A stretch of 64,000 nt of DNA from DASRVA01 sp050732875 (GCA_050732875.1 JBOHRQ010000004.1:15591-79590), one strand, 5' to 3'. Shown: positions 9,472 through 18,351, counted from the first letter of the stretch. Program-made: numbers and translations. The notes: generated from the sequence alone by a model not told the origin.

Positions 9472-9960
9472 TCACCTGAGCTCCACTTCCTCCAGCCGAA
9501 TCCCCTCTTCGGCCGCCGCGCGGCGGAGGTGATTGGCGCTGTCGATGACCGCGTTGTGGGCGCGGACGAGACCGGCGTAGACCTCGTAGACCGACTGCAC
9601 CTGGGCGAGCGCTCCGTTGTGCGCGGCGGCAGTCTCGTTCTGCGCTTCGATCGCGCTCAGGTAGGCGAGGTGCTGAGGCCGCGGAAGCCGGCCGTCGACC
9701 GCGCGACGCTCGAACGTCGCGAGGCTGCCCTCCAGGCTGTCCAGCCGGGCGCGGTGCGCCGCTACCTCTCGTCGGCCCTCGACGAGCTCGGCCTCGAGGG
9801 AGTCGATGCGCGACTTTTCGGCGCGCAGACGGTCGGTGATCCCGGCCCAGGCCTCTCGCTGCGGGGCCGTGGCACGATACCGATAGAGCCGCCAACCGAG
9901 AGTTCCGAGGACGAGGAGGGAGGTGAGCAGAAGGAAGCCGACGACGTACCGGCGGCTCAC
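9472..9960 (-). CDS. Membrane-anchored coiled-coil protein of unknown function
   Basis: A 162-residue protein with a single N-terminal membrane helix (YVVGFLLLTSLLVLGTLGW). A mostly helical, heptad-rich segment follows (RLRAEKSRIDSLEAELVEG and beyond), then a second helical block rich in Ala, Asn and Gln. The likely topology is N-in with the coiled coil outside. I do not recognise a family. The GTG start overlaps the stop of the cyclase-STAND-TPR gene by GTGA, so the two are coupled and may work together, for example as sensor or membrane tether. It converges with the permease gene, 18 bp away. Confidence 0.7.
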   Translation of the reverse strand: MSRRYVVGFLLLTSLLVLGTLGWRLYRYRATAPQREAWAGITDRLRAEKSRIDSLEAELVEGRREVAAHRARLDSLEGSLATFERRAVDGRLPRPQHLAYLSAIEAQNETAAAHNGALAQVQSVYEVYAGLVRAHNAVIDSANHLRRAAAEEGIRLEEVELR

Positions 9961-12767
9961 CTCGTCTCCGCGGCCTCGACGGGCTGGGGGTCTCCTTCGC
10001 CCTGAGAGAGCCTCAACGCTTCGTCCACGCCTAGCCCCTTCCCGGCCGCGAACGCCCGCTCGAACCCCTGATCCCCGAGCGTGGCACGACCCGCCTCCTC
10101 CACCTCCCGCCGAGCCATTTCCTCGAGCGTCTCGCGCGTCATCGTCGTGCCGCGTCTCAGCGCCTGGGACGCGCCCAGAAGGCGCGTTGCCCGCTCCTCA
10201 CGGCCCTCGCGGATCTCCAGCGTCGCCATCCCCAGGAAACCAACCGCGACCCCCGGCCGGTAGTCGATGTCGCGGAAGCGCTCGAGCGCGTCCACGAACA
10301 TCTCGCGCGCACCAGTCAGATCGCCCCGGTCGCGGGCCACCGCCCCCAGGTAGTAGATGGACCATGCGATGTTGGGGCGCGCCCCGAGGGTACCGAAATA
10401 CCCCATGCTCTCCCGATACAGAGCCTCCGCGCGATCGAGGTTGCCGCGGTGATGCGCCACGACGCCCAGATACTGCAACGCGAAGGAGAGGGCGACCGGG
10501 GCGTCCTTCCGGCGCGCCGTGTCGCGCGCCTGCGCGAACATCTCCTCGGCCCGATCGAGCTCCTCTTCTCCCAGATAGGAGTCTCCCAGGTTCATGAGCG
10601 CCCCGCACTCCCCGAAGACGTTGCCGATCTCCTGGTACAGAGGCAGAGCCTCGAGGAACAGCTCGCGCGCGGCCTCGAACGCCTCCTGGCGAGCGCGCAC
10701 GTTTCCGAGGTTCATCAGCGCCCGCGCCATCCCGGGCTTGTGGTTCGCCGCCCGATAGAGCGCGAGCGCCTCCTCGAACTTGGCGATGACCTCGGGGCTG
10801 TTCTCGCCCTGCACCTGCGCGACCCGCCCCGAGATGTTGATCGCATGGGCACGCTGGACATCGTCGGAGAACGTCAGCGACTGCAGCCGGTCGACCAGGC
10901 GCCGCGCCTCGTCCAGCACCCCCCGGCGGAGCCAGATCGCCGGAAGTCCGAGACAGAGCCTGAGCGCCAGCTCGGCCTCGTCCGCGTCCAGCGCCCATGT
11001 CAGGGCCGCCCGGATGTTCTCGTACTCGCTCTCGATCCGGTCCAGCCACTCCGGGGTGTCGCGACGCTGCTCGCTCTTCGGATCCGCCGTCTCCCCCAGG
11101 GTCACCTCCCGGCCACGGTCCGACAGCTCGGCGAAGTGATCGGCGTGCCGGCGACGCCAGCGATCCGCCTCCCCCGATTCCTCCAGCAGCTCCAGGCTGA
11201 AGTCGCGGATCGAACGCAATCTCTCGAAGCGCGGCTCCCCGCCGGCTCCGGTCACCGGGCGCAGCAGGCTCTTGTCGACGAGCGAGGCCACCGCCTCGAC
11301 GACATCGAGGTCCTCGTCCTCGGCCACGCACACGCTTTCCGCGTCCTCCAGCGTGAACCCGCCGTCGAAAACAGCGAGTCGGCGCAAGAGCGCCCGCTCG
11401 TGCTGGTCGAGCAGGTTGTAGCTCCATTCCAGGGCGCTCCTCAGCGTTCGCTGCCGGTCGGGAAGATCGCGGCGCCCCCCCTTGAGGAAGTCGAAACGCC
11501 GCGCGAGCCGGCCGACCATCGCCCGCGGGGGAAAGAGCTTGAGCCGCGCCGCCGCGAGCTCGATCGCCAGAGGCAGCCCGTCGAGCTGGCGGACGATCTC
11601 GGCCACGGCTTCCGCGTTGTCCGCATCGAGGCGAAACGACGGGACCACCGCCTGGGCGCGGTCGGTAAACAGCGCCACCGCATCGTAGCCCGCCAGCCGC
11701 TCGATCGATCGAGGTCCGCGGGCGCCGGGCACGGCGAGCGGCGACACCAGGTACTCGTGCTCGCCACGCAGACGGAGCGGCGCCTGGCTGGTCACCAGCA
11801 CGGTGAGGTCGGGCGCGGCGCGCAGCAGCTTGGCCACGCACGGCGCGGCCTCGAGGACCTGTTCGAAGTTGTCGAGGATGAGGAGGATCTGACGCGTCCG
11901 GAGGTGCTCGCAGAGCGCTTCCTCGCTCGCCTCGCCCTCGGACTTTACGCCGAGCGCGTTCAGGATGGCTTCCGGCACCTGCGCGGGCTCGTGCACCACC
12001 GCCATCTCGACATGAAAGACACCATCTCGGAAGGCGTCCACGACCTCGGCCGCGACCTGGAGGCCGAGGCGCGATTTGCCGGCGCCGCTCGGACCGAGCA
12101 GCGTGACCAGCCGAATGTCGGGCCGCAGGATCAGGCGGCGGACCTCCTGCACCTCGTGGGTCCGCCCCACGATCGGTGTCGGCTGGGCGGGCAGGTTGTG
12201 GGGGCGGATGTCGAGCGTGTTGAGCGGCGGAAAGTCGATCGGCAGTCCATCCGACACGAGCTGGAAGATCCGCTCGGGCTGGGTCAGGTCCTTGAGCGAG
12301 CGCTCGCCCAGGTCTCGCAGCGCCACCCCTTCCGGGAACCGTTCCGAGACCAGCCGCTCGACCGCCTGCGACAGCAGGATCTGCCCGCCGTGGCCGGCGC
12401 TGAGAATGCGCGCCACCCGGTTGACCGGGGGCCCGAAGTAATCGCCCCCGCGCTCCTCCGCCTGGCCGCTGTGGAGGGCCATCCGCACGCGGACCGGCGT
12501 GGGGGTGATCCAGGGCTCGCCCAGGAGCGACCGCTGTCCATTGAGCGCCGCCTCGACCGCATCGGGTGCCTGGGAGAACGCGGTGAACAGGCCGTCTCCG
12601 ACGTTCTTGAAGATCCTGCCGCCATGGATCTCGATCGCCTCGCGCAGGAGCTGCTCGTGACGTTCCAGGGCGAGCGGCATCTCGCGGGGAAACCGCTCCC
12701 ACATCTCGGTGCTGCCCTGGATGTCGGTCGCCAGGAACGTGACGGTACCCGTAGGAGAGTCGAGCAT
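9957..12767 (-). CDS. Class III adenylate/guanylate cyclase - STAND ATPase - TPR protein
   Basis: A 936-residue cytosolic signalling protein. Residues about 5-175 are a class III nucleotide cyclase: metal Asp in FLATDIQGST, second Asp in KNVGDGLFTAF, and the transition-state Asn/Arg in GPPVNRVARIL, so it looks catalytically intact. Residues about 195-480 form a STAND/NB-ARC-type ATPase: Walker A LLGPSGAGKSRLGL, Walker B ILLILDNFEQV, then GLPLAIELAAARL. The remainder is TPR-like helical repeats (for example ALMNLGNVRARQEAFEAARELF). Similar proteins in actinobacteria end in a LuxR DNA-binding domain; none is seen here. It is followed by a coupled membrane coiled-coil gene. TATCTT 7 nt before ATG suggests a leaderless mRNA. 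Confidence 0.87.
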   Translation of the reverse strand: MLDSPTGTVTFLATDIQGSTEMWERFPREMPLALERHEQLLREAIEIHGGRIFKNVGDGLFTAFSQAPDAVEAALNGQRSLLGEPWITPTPVRVRMALHSGQAEERGGDYFGPPVNRVARILSAGHGGQILLSQAVERLVSERFPEGVALRDLGERSLKDLTQPERIFQLVSDGLPIDFPPLNTLDIRPHNLPAQPTPIVGRTHEVQEVRRLILRPDIRLVTLLGPSGAGKSRLGLQVAAEVVDAFRDGVFHVEMAVVHEPAQVPEAILNALGVKSEGEASEEALCEHLRTRQILLILDNFEQVLEAAPCVAKLLRAAPDLTVLVTSQAPLRLRGEHEYLVSPLAVPGARGPRSIERLAGYDAVALFTDRAQAVVPSFRLDADNAEAVAEIVRQLDGLPLAIELAAARLKLFPPRAMVGRLARRFDFLKGGRRDLPDRQRTLRSALEWSYNLLDQHERALLRRLAVFDGGFTLEDAESVCVAEDEDLDVVEAVASLVDKSLLRPVTGAGGEPRFERLRSIRDFSLELLEESGEADRWRRRHADHFAELSDRGREVTLGETADPKSEQRRDTPEWLDRIESEYENIRAALTWALDADEAELALRLCLGLPAIWLRRGVLDEARRLVDRLQSLTFSDDVQRAHAINISGRVAQVQGENSPEVIAKFEEALALYRAANHKPGMARALMNLGNVRARQEAFEAARELFLEALPLYQEIGNVFGECGALMNLGDSYLGEEELDRAEEMFAQARDTARRKDAPVALSFALQYLGVVAHHRGNLDRAEALYRESMGYFGTLGARPNIAWSIYYLGAVARDRGDLTGAREMFVDALERFRDIDYRPGVAVGFLGMATLEIREGREERATRLLGASQALRRGTTMTRETLEEMARREVEEAGRATLGDQGFERAFAAGKGLGVDEALRLSQGEGDPQPVEAAETR

Positions 12768-12774
12768 GGCGGAG

Positions 12775-12780
12775 AAGATA
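12775..12780 (-). promoter_or_regulatory. Putative -10 element of the cyclase-STAND gene
   Basis: TATCTT on the minus strand, seven bases before the ATG at 12767. No ribosome site and no clear -35 box are visible. Confidence 0.3.
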
Positions 12781-12846
12781 ATCGACGGCCCTCGAGCGGC
12801 GACCGCGGGGCCGGCTTCCCGGACCAGCCCTGCGGCGGCGACGTCT

Positions 12847-13623
12847 TCAGCCGCGCTCGACCTGCGAGCCGGGCACGATCACGCGGCTTTGGTCGGCCAG
12901 CGCCAGGAGCGCCTTGCGGCCGCCGTCATAGTCGTTCGCCCAGGCCAGGATGGGGACCGTCTGGCCGCGATACAGGGCCTTGTCGACCGGCGCGTCCGGC
13001 TCGCCTTCCAGGGCGATCCGCCAGAAGGGGTTCCCGGCGCGCTCTTCCCCCACCGTCGTCGGGGGCCCGTGACCGCACCACAGCACCACGTCCCCCGGCA
13101 TCGCCGCGAAGACGTCACGGACCGTCTCGAAGAGCGCCTCGGTCGAGGACCGGGCGCCGTCGGTGCGTCCGCTCCCCAGCCGGAAGAGGAAGTCCCCCAC
13201 GAAGACGTGCTCGTCGATCTCGTAGCTCACGCTCTCCGGTGAATGACCCGGGGTGGCCACGACCTGGATCGATCGGGCGTCGAACGGGAGCGTCTCGCCC
13301 CCGCTCACCGGTCGATCCGGCCGGAACATCCCCCCTGGAGGGCCGGCCACCTGAGCCTCGGGGAAGGCTTCCGCCACCCCGCTCACCTGCGCGCAGTGGT
13401 CGCCGTGGAGGTGCGTCACGAGGATCCAGTGCACGTCACCTCCCCACGTCTTTGCGGCGGCGATCAGGTCGTCGGCGCGGTCGCCGGGGTCGATCACTGC
13501 TAGCGCCTCGCCATCCCTCTCCTGGACGACGAAGCCGTTGGTGAGGAGGTCGTTCAAGACGAACCGCCACACGCGAACGGAGTCGCCGACCAGGACATCG
13601 TCGCGGAGCTCGGGAGCGCTCAC
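12847..13623 (-). CDS. MBL-fold metallo-hydrolase (glyoxalase II-like)
   Basis: A 258-residue metallo-beta-lactamase-fold hydrolase. Metal-site motifs are THLHGDHC (near residue 71), GHSPESV, VGDFLFRLGSGRTD and the C-terminal CGHGPPTT, in the order found in hydroxyacylglutathione hydrolases and related persulfide dioxygenases. The last 65 residues (FWRIALEGEPDAPVDK and beyond) are unlike the usual glyoxalase II substrate domain, so the thioester substrate is uncertain. GTG 13623 overlaps the kbl stop (GTGA), placing it at the end of the tdh-kbl threonine pathway group. A role in detoxifying 2-oxoaldehydes derived from aminoacetone would fit that context but is inference. Confidence 0.8.
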   Translation of the reverse strand: MSAPELRDDVLVGDSVRVWRFVLNDLLTNGFVVQERDGEALAVIDPGDRADDLIAAAKTWGGDVHWILVTHLHGDHCAQVSGVAEAFPEAQVAGPPGGMFRPDRPVSGGETLPFDARSIQVVATPGHSPESVSYEIDEHVFVGDFLFRLGSGRTDGARSSTEALFETVRDVFAAMPGDVVLWCGHGPPTTVGEERAGNPFWRIALEGEPDAPVDKALYRGQTVPILAWANDYDGGRKALLALADQSRVIVPGSQVERG

Positions 13624-14813
13624 GACACGACTCCGTGACGGGACCCCACCCGGACGATGGCCTCGACGGCCAGGGACAGCTCCTCCCGGTCGTGCGCCGC
13701 GGAGACCTGGGCCCGCAGACGCGCCTCCCCCTGCGGGACGACGGGATAGCCGAAGCCCGAGACGTACACGCCCTCTTCCAGGAGCTCGCTCGACATCTGG
13801 ATGGCCAGCGCGGTCTCGCCGACAATGATCGGCACGATGGGATGGATCCCCTCCGGCACTTCGAAGCCGCGCTCCCGAAGCGCCTCCCGGAAGAAGCCGC
13901 TGTTCTCCCGCAATCCGCGGACGAGCTCCGGCGACTCGTCGAGAAGGTCGAAGGCCGTCAGGGAGGCACTGACGATGGGCGGCGGCAGCGAGTTCGAGAA
14001 CAGGTAGGGACGCGAGCGCTGGCGGAGGACGTCCACCAGCGCCGCGGGCCCGGCGACGAATCCGCCCGCCGCCCCGCCCAGCGCCTTGCCCAGCGTGCCG
14101 GTCATGACGTCGACCTGTCCGTGAACGCCCAGCTCCTCCGCGGTCCCCCGCCCGCGCTCCCCCAGGACGCCCGTGGCGTGCGAGTCGTCGACCACGAGGA
14201 GGGCGTCGTGCTCCCGGCAGAGGTCGATCAGCTCCGGGAGACGCGCCAGCTCGCCTTCCATGGAGAAGACCCCGTCGGTCACCACCAGCCGATGGCGAGC
14301 GTCGTCGACCTCCAGCATCTCATGGAGCGCCTCCAGGTCGGCGTGCGGGAAGCGGTGGCGGTGGGCCTTGCAGAGGCGGATGCCGTCGATGATCGAGGCG
14401 TGGTTCAGCTCGTCGGAGTAGACCCCGTCCTCCTCCCCCAGGACGGCCGCGAAGAGGGCCTCGTTGGCGTTCCAGCAGGAGGTGTAGAGGACCGCGTCGT
14501 CGAGCTCGAAGAACTCGGCGATCCTGCGCTCGAGGCGCCGGTGCTGGGTCTGGGTGCCGCAGATGAACCGCACCGAGGCCATTCCGAAGCCCCATTCGTC
14601 CAGGGCCTCGCGGGCGGCGGCGAGGATACGCGGATGGTCGGCGAGGCCCAGGTAGTTGTTGGATGTCAGCATGATGACGGGGCGGCCCGCGACCGATACC
14701 CGCGGCCCCTGCGGCCCCTCCAGCTCGTGCTCGGTCTTGTAGGTGCCGGCCACCCGGAGAGCCTCCAGCTCCCGCTCCAGCTCGTCGACCAACCCCGCGC
14801 TCGCCTGCGTCAT
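13620..14813 (-). CDS. kbl: Glycine C-acetyltransferase (2-amino-3-ketobutyrate CoA ligase)
   Basis: PLP enzyme of the alpha-oxoamine synthase family that splits 2-amino-3-ketobutyrate with CoA into glycine and acetyl-CoA, the second step of threonine breakdown. The 397 residues contain SNNYLGLADHP, the cofactor-contact Asp-x-x-His in VVDDSHATGVLGE, and the Schiff-base lysine in TGTLGKALGGAAGG. Close relatives (8-amino-7-oxononanoate synthase, serine palmitoyltransferase) look alike, but adjacency to tdh supports kbl. ATG 14813 follows GGGAG. It is 66 bp downstream of tdh, with which it forms an operon, and overlaps the MBL gene. Confidence 0.93.
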   Translation of the reverse strand: MTQASAGLVDELERELEALRVAGTYKTEHELEGPQGPRVSVAGRPVIMLTSNNYLGLADHPRILAAAREALDEWGFGMASVRFICGTQTQHRRLERRIAEFFELDDAVLYTSCWNANEALFAAVLGEEDGVYSDELNHASIIDGIRLCKAHRHRFPHADLEALHEMLEVDDARHRLVVTDGVFSMEGELARLPELIDLCREHDALLVVDDSHATGVLGERGRGTAEELGVHGQVDVMTGTLGKALGGAAGGFVAGPAALVDVLRQRSRPYLFSNSLPPPIVSASLTAFDLLDESPELVRGLRENSGFFREALRERGFEVPEGIHPIVPIIVGETALAIQMSSELLEEGVYVSGFGYPVVPQGEARLRAQVSAAHDREELSLAVEAIVRVGSRHGVVS

Positions 14814-14879
14814 CGGATCTCCCTTGTCTGCGCGTTCACCGGAATCTCGGATCGTCCTGCGCCAGCGCAAGCCGGAGGA

Positions 14880-15974
14880 TCAGCCACCCCCGTTGCCATG
14901 CGGATAGAACACCACCTTCAGGGCTTCGTGGGCGTCGAACGCCTGCATGCCCGCCGCGAAGTCCTCGAGCCCCTCGTACTCGTGGGAAACGAGCGCGGCG
15001 ACATCGAGTCCGTCGGCCAGCAATTCCAGCATCCGCTCCCAGGTCGAGAAGATGCGCCGGCCGATGATCGCGCGCAGGGTGAGCCCCTTGAAGATGAAGT
15101 TCCGGGCGAAGCGGTGGATGGTGATCGCCTCGCGGGTGGGGATGCCCAGCATCGAGATCGCTCCGCCCATGCGGGCGATCGTGAGCCCCTGGTTGATGGC
15201 CGGCTCGGCGCCGGACATCTCGAGCACGAGGTCCACGCCACCCTCGGTCTCGTCCAGGATCCGCTCGTTCACGCGATCGCTCAGCTCCCCACCCGTCTCG
15301 AGCACGGTGACGGACTGCGCCGCCTTGGTCGCCCGCCAGACCTCGGCCTGCTCGATCGCCCGACGGCTCACGTCGAGCACGTAGATCCGCTCCGCACCGA
15401 GATGGTGCGCGATCGACGTGGCCATGGCGCCGATCGGTCCGTACCCGAGGACGGCCACCCGCGCGCCTGCGAGGTCGTGGTCCTGGACCGTATGGACGGC
15501 GTTCCCGAGCGCGTCCAGGAACGCGCCCACCCTGAGCGGCACGACCTCCGGATCCAGGCGGACCACGTTTCGCGCCGGCACGATCACGTACTCCGCGAAC
15601 GAGCCGTCCCGATGGAAGCCGATGATCCGGGTATTGCGACAGATGTGACCCTGGCCCGTCCGGCACTGCCGGCACGTCCCGCAGGTGACGTGCATCTCCG
15701 CCGAGACGTAGTCCCCGGGCGCCAGGTCCGGCCGTCCCGACTCGCCACCCAGCTCGTCGACCTCGCCGCAGAATTCGTGGCCGTAGATCCGGGGCGGGTG
15801 AACGAGGTGGCGAACCGATGGGTCCCAGTGCCAGATGTGACGGTCCGACCCGCAGATCGCGGCCGCCCGCACCTTGAGGCGCACCTCGCCCGCCCCCGGG
15901 CGGGGCACGGGCATTTCACGAACGGCGGTGCCGGAGGGGCCGGGGTTGTCGTCGACCTTGACGACAGCCCTCAT
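14880..15974 (-). CDS. tdh: L-threonine 3-dehydrogenase
   Basis: Zinc-dependent medium-chain dehydrogenase that oxidises threonine to 2-amino-3-ketobutyrate with NAD. The 364 residues show the catalytic-zinc Cys and His (AAICGSDRHI, then YGHEFCGEVDELG), the four-cysteine structural zinc loop CGTCRQCRTGQGHIC, and the NAD-binding VLGYGPIGAMA. The final half contains DLVLEMSGAE and FNGLTL-type elements of threonine dehydrogenases. ATG 15974 overlaps the trxB stop (ATGA). Its downstream neighbour kbl takes the product, so together they degrade threonine to glycine and acetyl-CoA. Confidence 0.93.
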   Translation of the reverse strand: MRAVVKVDDNPGPSGTAVREMPVPRPGAGEVRLKVRAAAICGSDRHIWHWDPSVRHLVHPPRIYGHEFCGEVDELGGESGRPDLAPGDYVSAEMHVTCGTCRQCRTGQGHICRNTRIIGFHRDGSFAEYVIVPARNVVRLDPEVVPLRVGAFLDALGNAVHTVQDHDLAGARVAVLGYGPIGAMATSIAHHLGAERIYVLDVSRRAIEQAEVWRATKAAQSVTVLETGGELSDRVNERILDETEGGVDLVLEMSGAEPAINQGLTIARMGGAISMLGIPTREAITIHRFARNFIFKGLTLRAIIGRRIFSTWERMLELLADGLDVAALVSHEYEGLEDFAAGMQAFDAHEALKVVFYPHGNGGG

Positions 15975-16951
15975 CCCGTTTGGGCTTCGGCCGTATCGGC
16001 TTCGACCGACGCTTCCCCGAGGCGTTCGAGATAGCGCTCGGCATCCATCGCCGCGCGGCATCCGGCCGCGGCGGCGGTGACCGCCTGGCGGTAGATGTGG
16101 TCGTGGACGTCGCCGCCCGCGAACACGCCCTCGACTTCCGTCAGCGACCGCCCCGGCTCCTCCAGGACCAGATATCCCTGCGCGTCCATCGGGAGCTGGC
16201 CCTTGAAGATGCCCGTGTTGGGATCATGCCCGATGCCAAGGAAGACACCGTCGATCGGCATCTCCCGGCGCTCACCTGTGACATGGTTCCACAGGCGGAC
16301 AGCGGTCACCTCACGCTCCCCCTGGATCTCGGTCACGTGGGTGTTCCAGACGAAGTCGATCTTCGGGTTGGCGAACGCGCGGTCCTGCATGATCTTGGAC
16401 GCCCGCAGCTCGTCCCTCCGATGGACCACGTAGACCTTCGAGGCATAGCGGGTGAGGAAGATCGCCTCCTCCATCGCCGTGTCCCCGCCACCCACCACGA
16501 CGAGCTCCTTGTCCTTGAAAAAGTAGCCGTCGCAGGTGGCGCAGGTGGAGAGGCCGTGGCCGAGGAGCCGATCCTCGCCGGGGACGTGGAGCATGCGCGC
16601 CGACGCGCCCGAGCAGACGATGAGGCTCCGGGTCAGAACGGGCTCGCCCTCCACGTCGAGGCGGAAGGGTCTCCGGGACAGGTCGGCGCCGAGAGCGTTT
16701 CCGGCCCGGAACCGGGCCCCGAACCGGGCGGCCTGATCCTTCATCTTCTGGATGAGGTCAGGCCCTTGAACACCTTCCGGAAAACCAGGATAGTTCTCTA
16801 CGTCCGTGGTCAGCGACAGCTGCCCACCGGACTCGACGCCGAGCACGACCAGCGGCTCCAGGTTGGCCCGCGCCGCGTAGATCGCCGCCGTGAGCCCGGC
16901 GCATCCCGAACCCAGGATCACCACGTTCTCGACGCGACCACTTCCGGTCAT
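15971..16951 (-). CDS. trxB: Thioredoxin-disulfide reductase
   Basis: A 326-residue FAD/NADPH flavoprotein that reduces thioredoxin. It has the FAD-binding GSGCAGLTAAIYAARANL, the redox pair in CATCDG (STCATCDGYFFKDK), the NADPH-binding VVGGGDTAMEEAIFL with HRRDELRA, and the C-terminal GVFAGGDVHDHIYRQ. Size and order are typical of the low-molecular-weight enzyme. It starts with ATG after a GTAAGGAG ribosome site, directly downstream of an exported protein gene, and overlaps tdh by ATGA. Thioredoxin itself is not in the window. Confidence 0.96.
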   Translation of the reverse strand: MTGSGRVENVVILGSGCAGLTAAIYAARANLEPLVVLGVESGGQLSLTTDVENYPGFPEGVQGPDLIQKMKDQAARFGARFRAGNALGADLSRRPFRLDVEGEPVLTRSLIVCSGASARMLHVPGEDRLLGHGLSTCATCDGYFFKDKELVVVGGGDTAMEEAIFLTRYASKVYVVHRRDELRASKIMQDRAFANPKIDFVWNTHVTEIQGEREVTAVRLWNHVTGERREMPIDGVFLGIGHDPNTGIFKGQLPMDAQGYLVLEEPGRSLTEVEGVFAGGDVHDHIYRQAVTAAAAGCRAAMDAERYLERLGEASVEADTAEAQTG

Positions 16952-16959
16952 GCTGCTCC

Positions 16960-17622
16960 TTACGGGGTCTCGCTTCCGGGCGAGGCCACGGCGGTCGCGG
17001 CAGGCGCCGTGGCCTGGCCCTTGATGACGAGCTTGGCCAGCCCCAGGTCGGCTTCGCGAAGCGCCTCGCGGATCCCGACGAAGTGCCGCGCCAGAACATC
17101 GGCGGCGTGCTCGCCGGGGACCTCGATCGTGGCCGACGTGCGCCCGTCGGAGCCACTCCTCACCGACAGCTCGGCGTCCGCGACCACCGAGTGGATGACC
17201 TCGGCCACCCGCTCTTCCCGAGGCCGGTAGCTGCCGCGCGGGTCGGGGTGGAACTCGAGGCCGAAGGGGATGGCCCAGGTCGTGGCATGGGCGGCGAACG
17301 GTCCGAGCGCGCTCGGGTCGCTCTCCGACCGGTAGCGCTCGTCTCCGCCTTCCAGAACGGTCAAGAGCTCGCTCGAGGCGAGTTCCCCGTCGACGTTTCG
17401 CTCGGCCGTGAGCTCATGCCGTATGGAGACATCACTCGAAGGGTCGATCAGCGTGGTCAGCAGGCTATAGCTGCCGCTGCCGTCCCCCCGGTCCTGACCA
17501 CGCCATTCCGAGACGACCTCGACGGTCGACTGACCGAAGGCCGGCGCGCTCTGGCCCCGGGCGAGAACGGGTACCATGAGGGCGAGCCCTACAACGGTAA
17601 ACACGACGCGAAGAGCCGACAC
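16960..17622 (-). CDS. Exported protein of unknown function
   Basis: A 220-residue product with an N-terminal signal peptide (VVFTVVGLALMVPVLARGQ). The mature part is beta-rich and polar (VEVVSEWRGQDRGDGSGS and beyond) and ends in a Ala/Thr/Pro-rich tail. I do not recognise the family. GTG 17622 is preceded by an excellent ribosome site (AAAAGGAGGT, 17640-17631), so translation should be efficient. It ends eight bases before trxB and heads the trxB-tdh-kbl group. A periplasmic stress or envelope role is only a guess from the company it keeps. Confidence 0.65.
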   Translation of the reverse strand: MSALRVVFTVVGLALMVPVLARGQSAPAFGQSTVEVVSEWRGQDRGDGSGSYSLLTTLIDPSSDVSIRHELTAERNVDGELASSELLTVLEGGDERYRSESDPSALGPFAAHATTWAIPFGLEFHPDPRGSYRPREERVAEVIHSVVADAELSVRSGSDGRTSATIEVPGEHAADVLARHFVGIREALREADLGLAKLVIKGQATAPAATAVASPGSETP

Positions 17623-17721
17623 GAAAGGCGACCTCCTTTTTAAACTTTACGGGGTGACAGGTGCTTTTGGGCACAGAGCACCACGCGAACGAGGGCCCCC
17701 TGGGGGCCCCCTTTCGGCCAC

Positions 17722-17797
17722 TGGTTGGCCCGCCTGGACTCGAACCAGGAATCTCTTGATCCAGAGTCAAGCGTGTTGCCAATTACACCACGGGCCA
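17722..17797 (-). tRNA. tRNA-Gln (anticodon CTG)
   Basis: A complete cloverleaf: 7-bp acceptor stem TGGCCCG/CGGGCCA, D stem GTGT/ACAC, anticodon stem CTTGA/TCAAG with loop CTCTGGA (anticodon CTG, reads CAG), and T arm CCTGG-TTCGAGT-CCAGG. The discriminator A and an encoded 3' CCA are present (17725-17722). A promoter lies just upstream. Confidence 0.95.
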
Positions 17798-17815
17798 AGC
17801 AGAAAACGACGGGGG

Positions 17816-17844
17816 AATTTAGACCCGCCTATCGGGCGGGGCAA
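17816..17844 (-). promoter_or_regulatory. Promoter of tRNA-Gln
   Basis: Minus strand: TTGCCC (17844-17839), 17-nt spacer, TAAATT (17821-17816). The start site would fall about 10 bp before the tRNA 5' end. The spacer itself is nearly palindromic (CCCGCC-TATC-GGGCGGG on the plus strand), which could be a regulator site or the end of another structure. Confidence 0.6.
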
Positions 17845-17935
17845 CCGGAAAATGGCCGTCTCGGCAGCAGATCGTAGATTCACAGTGACGGGTTGGCCTT
17901 CCCTTCGACGAGCGGACCACAGCAAGGAGTTCGCA

Positions 17936-18340
17936 ATGAGGATCACCAGCCGGTTCACCCTCCTCATCGGGCTGCTCGTCCTGGGCACTGCCTGCGACGA
18001 GGACGAGATCATCGCCCCGCAACTGATCGCCCAGATCAACGTGTTGCTCGGAGACTGCACCGGCCTCGAGGTCGGCGACACATGCCAGCTCGAGGTGGTC
18101 GCCCGCACGGCCGACGGGACCGTAATCGAGAGCCCGGACATCACCTGGTTCACTCCGGACATCACCGTCGCCACGGTCGACTTCCAGGGCCACGTGACCG
18201 GCACGGGCGTGGGTCAGGCCGAGATCTTCGCCCAGTCCGTACCGGGCCCCAACGCCTGTGAGCAGGACACGGTCGTCTGCGGCTCTCGAACCGTCGGGGT
18301 GTTCGAGCCGACCCCGGGCCCCCCGGGACCCCAGCCCTGA
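17936..18340 (+). CDS. Lipoprotein with Ig-like (BIG2-type) domain, copy 1
   Basis: The 134-residue product starts at ATG 17936 after AAGGAG. It has a lipoprotein signal (LLIGLLVLGTAC) and, after a short linker, a single beta-sandwich domain. The domain has a Cys pair (GDCTGLEVGDTCQLEV) and the pattern ITWFTPDITVATVDFQGHVTG, typical of bacterial Ig-like group 2 domains. It ends in a Pro/Gly-rich tail. Its expected place is the outer membrane or cell surface. It is followed 11 bp later by a paralogue with the same architecture. Ligand unknown. Confidence 0.75.
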   Translation: MRITSRFTLLIGLLVLGTACDEDEIIAPQLIAQINVLLGDCTGLEVGDTCQLEVVARTADGTVIESPDITWFTPDITVATVDFQGHVTGTGVGQAEIFAQSVPGPNACEQDTVVCGSRTVGVFEPTPGPPGPQP

Positions 18341-18351
18341 AAAGGAGGACG

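Noticed and set aside
10449..13544. A 1031-codon open frame on the plus strand, opposite the cyclase-STAND gene
   Set aside because: The composition is Arg/Pro/His-heavy and unlike protein; the opposite strand encodes intact cyclase, ATPase and TPR motifs.
17692..17714. Palindrome AGGGCCCCC-T-GGGGGCCCCCT as a terminator of tRNA-Gln
   Set aside because: The stem is strong, but the loop is one base and no run of T follows on the minus strand, so it does not meet the usual intrinsic terminator form.
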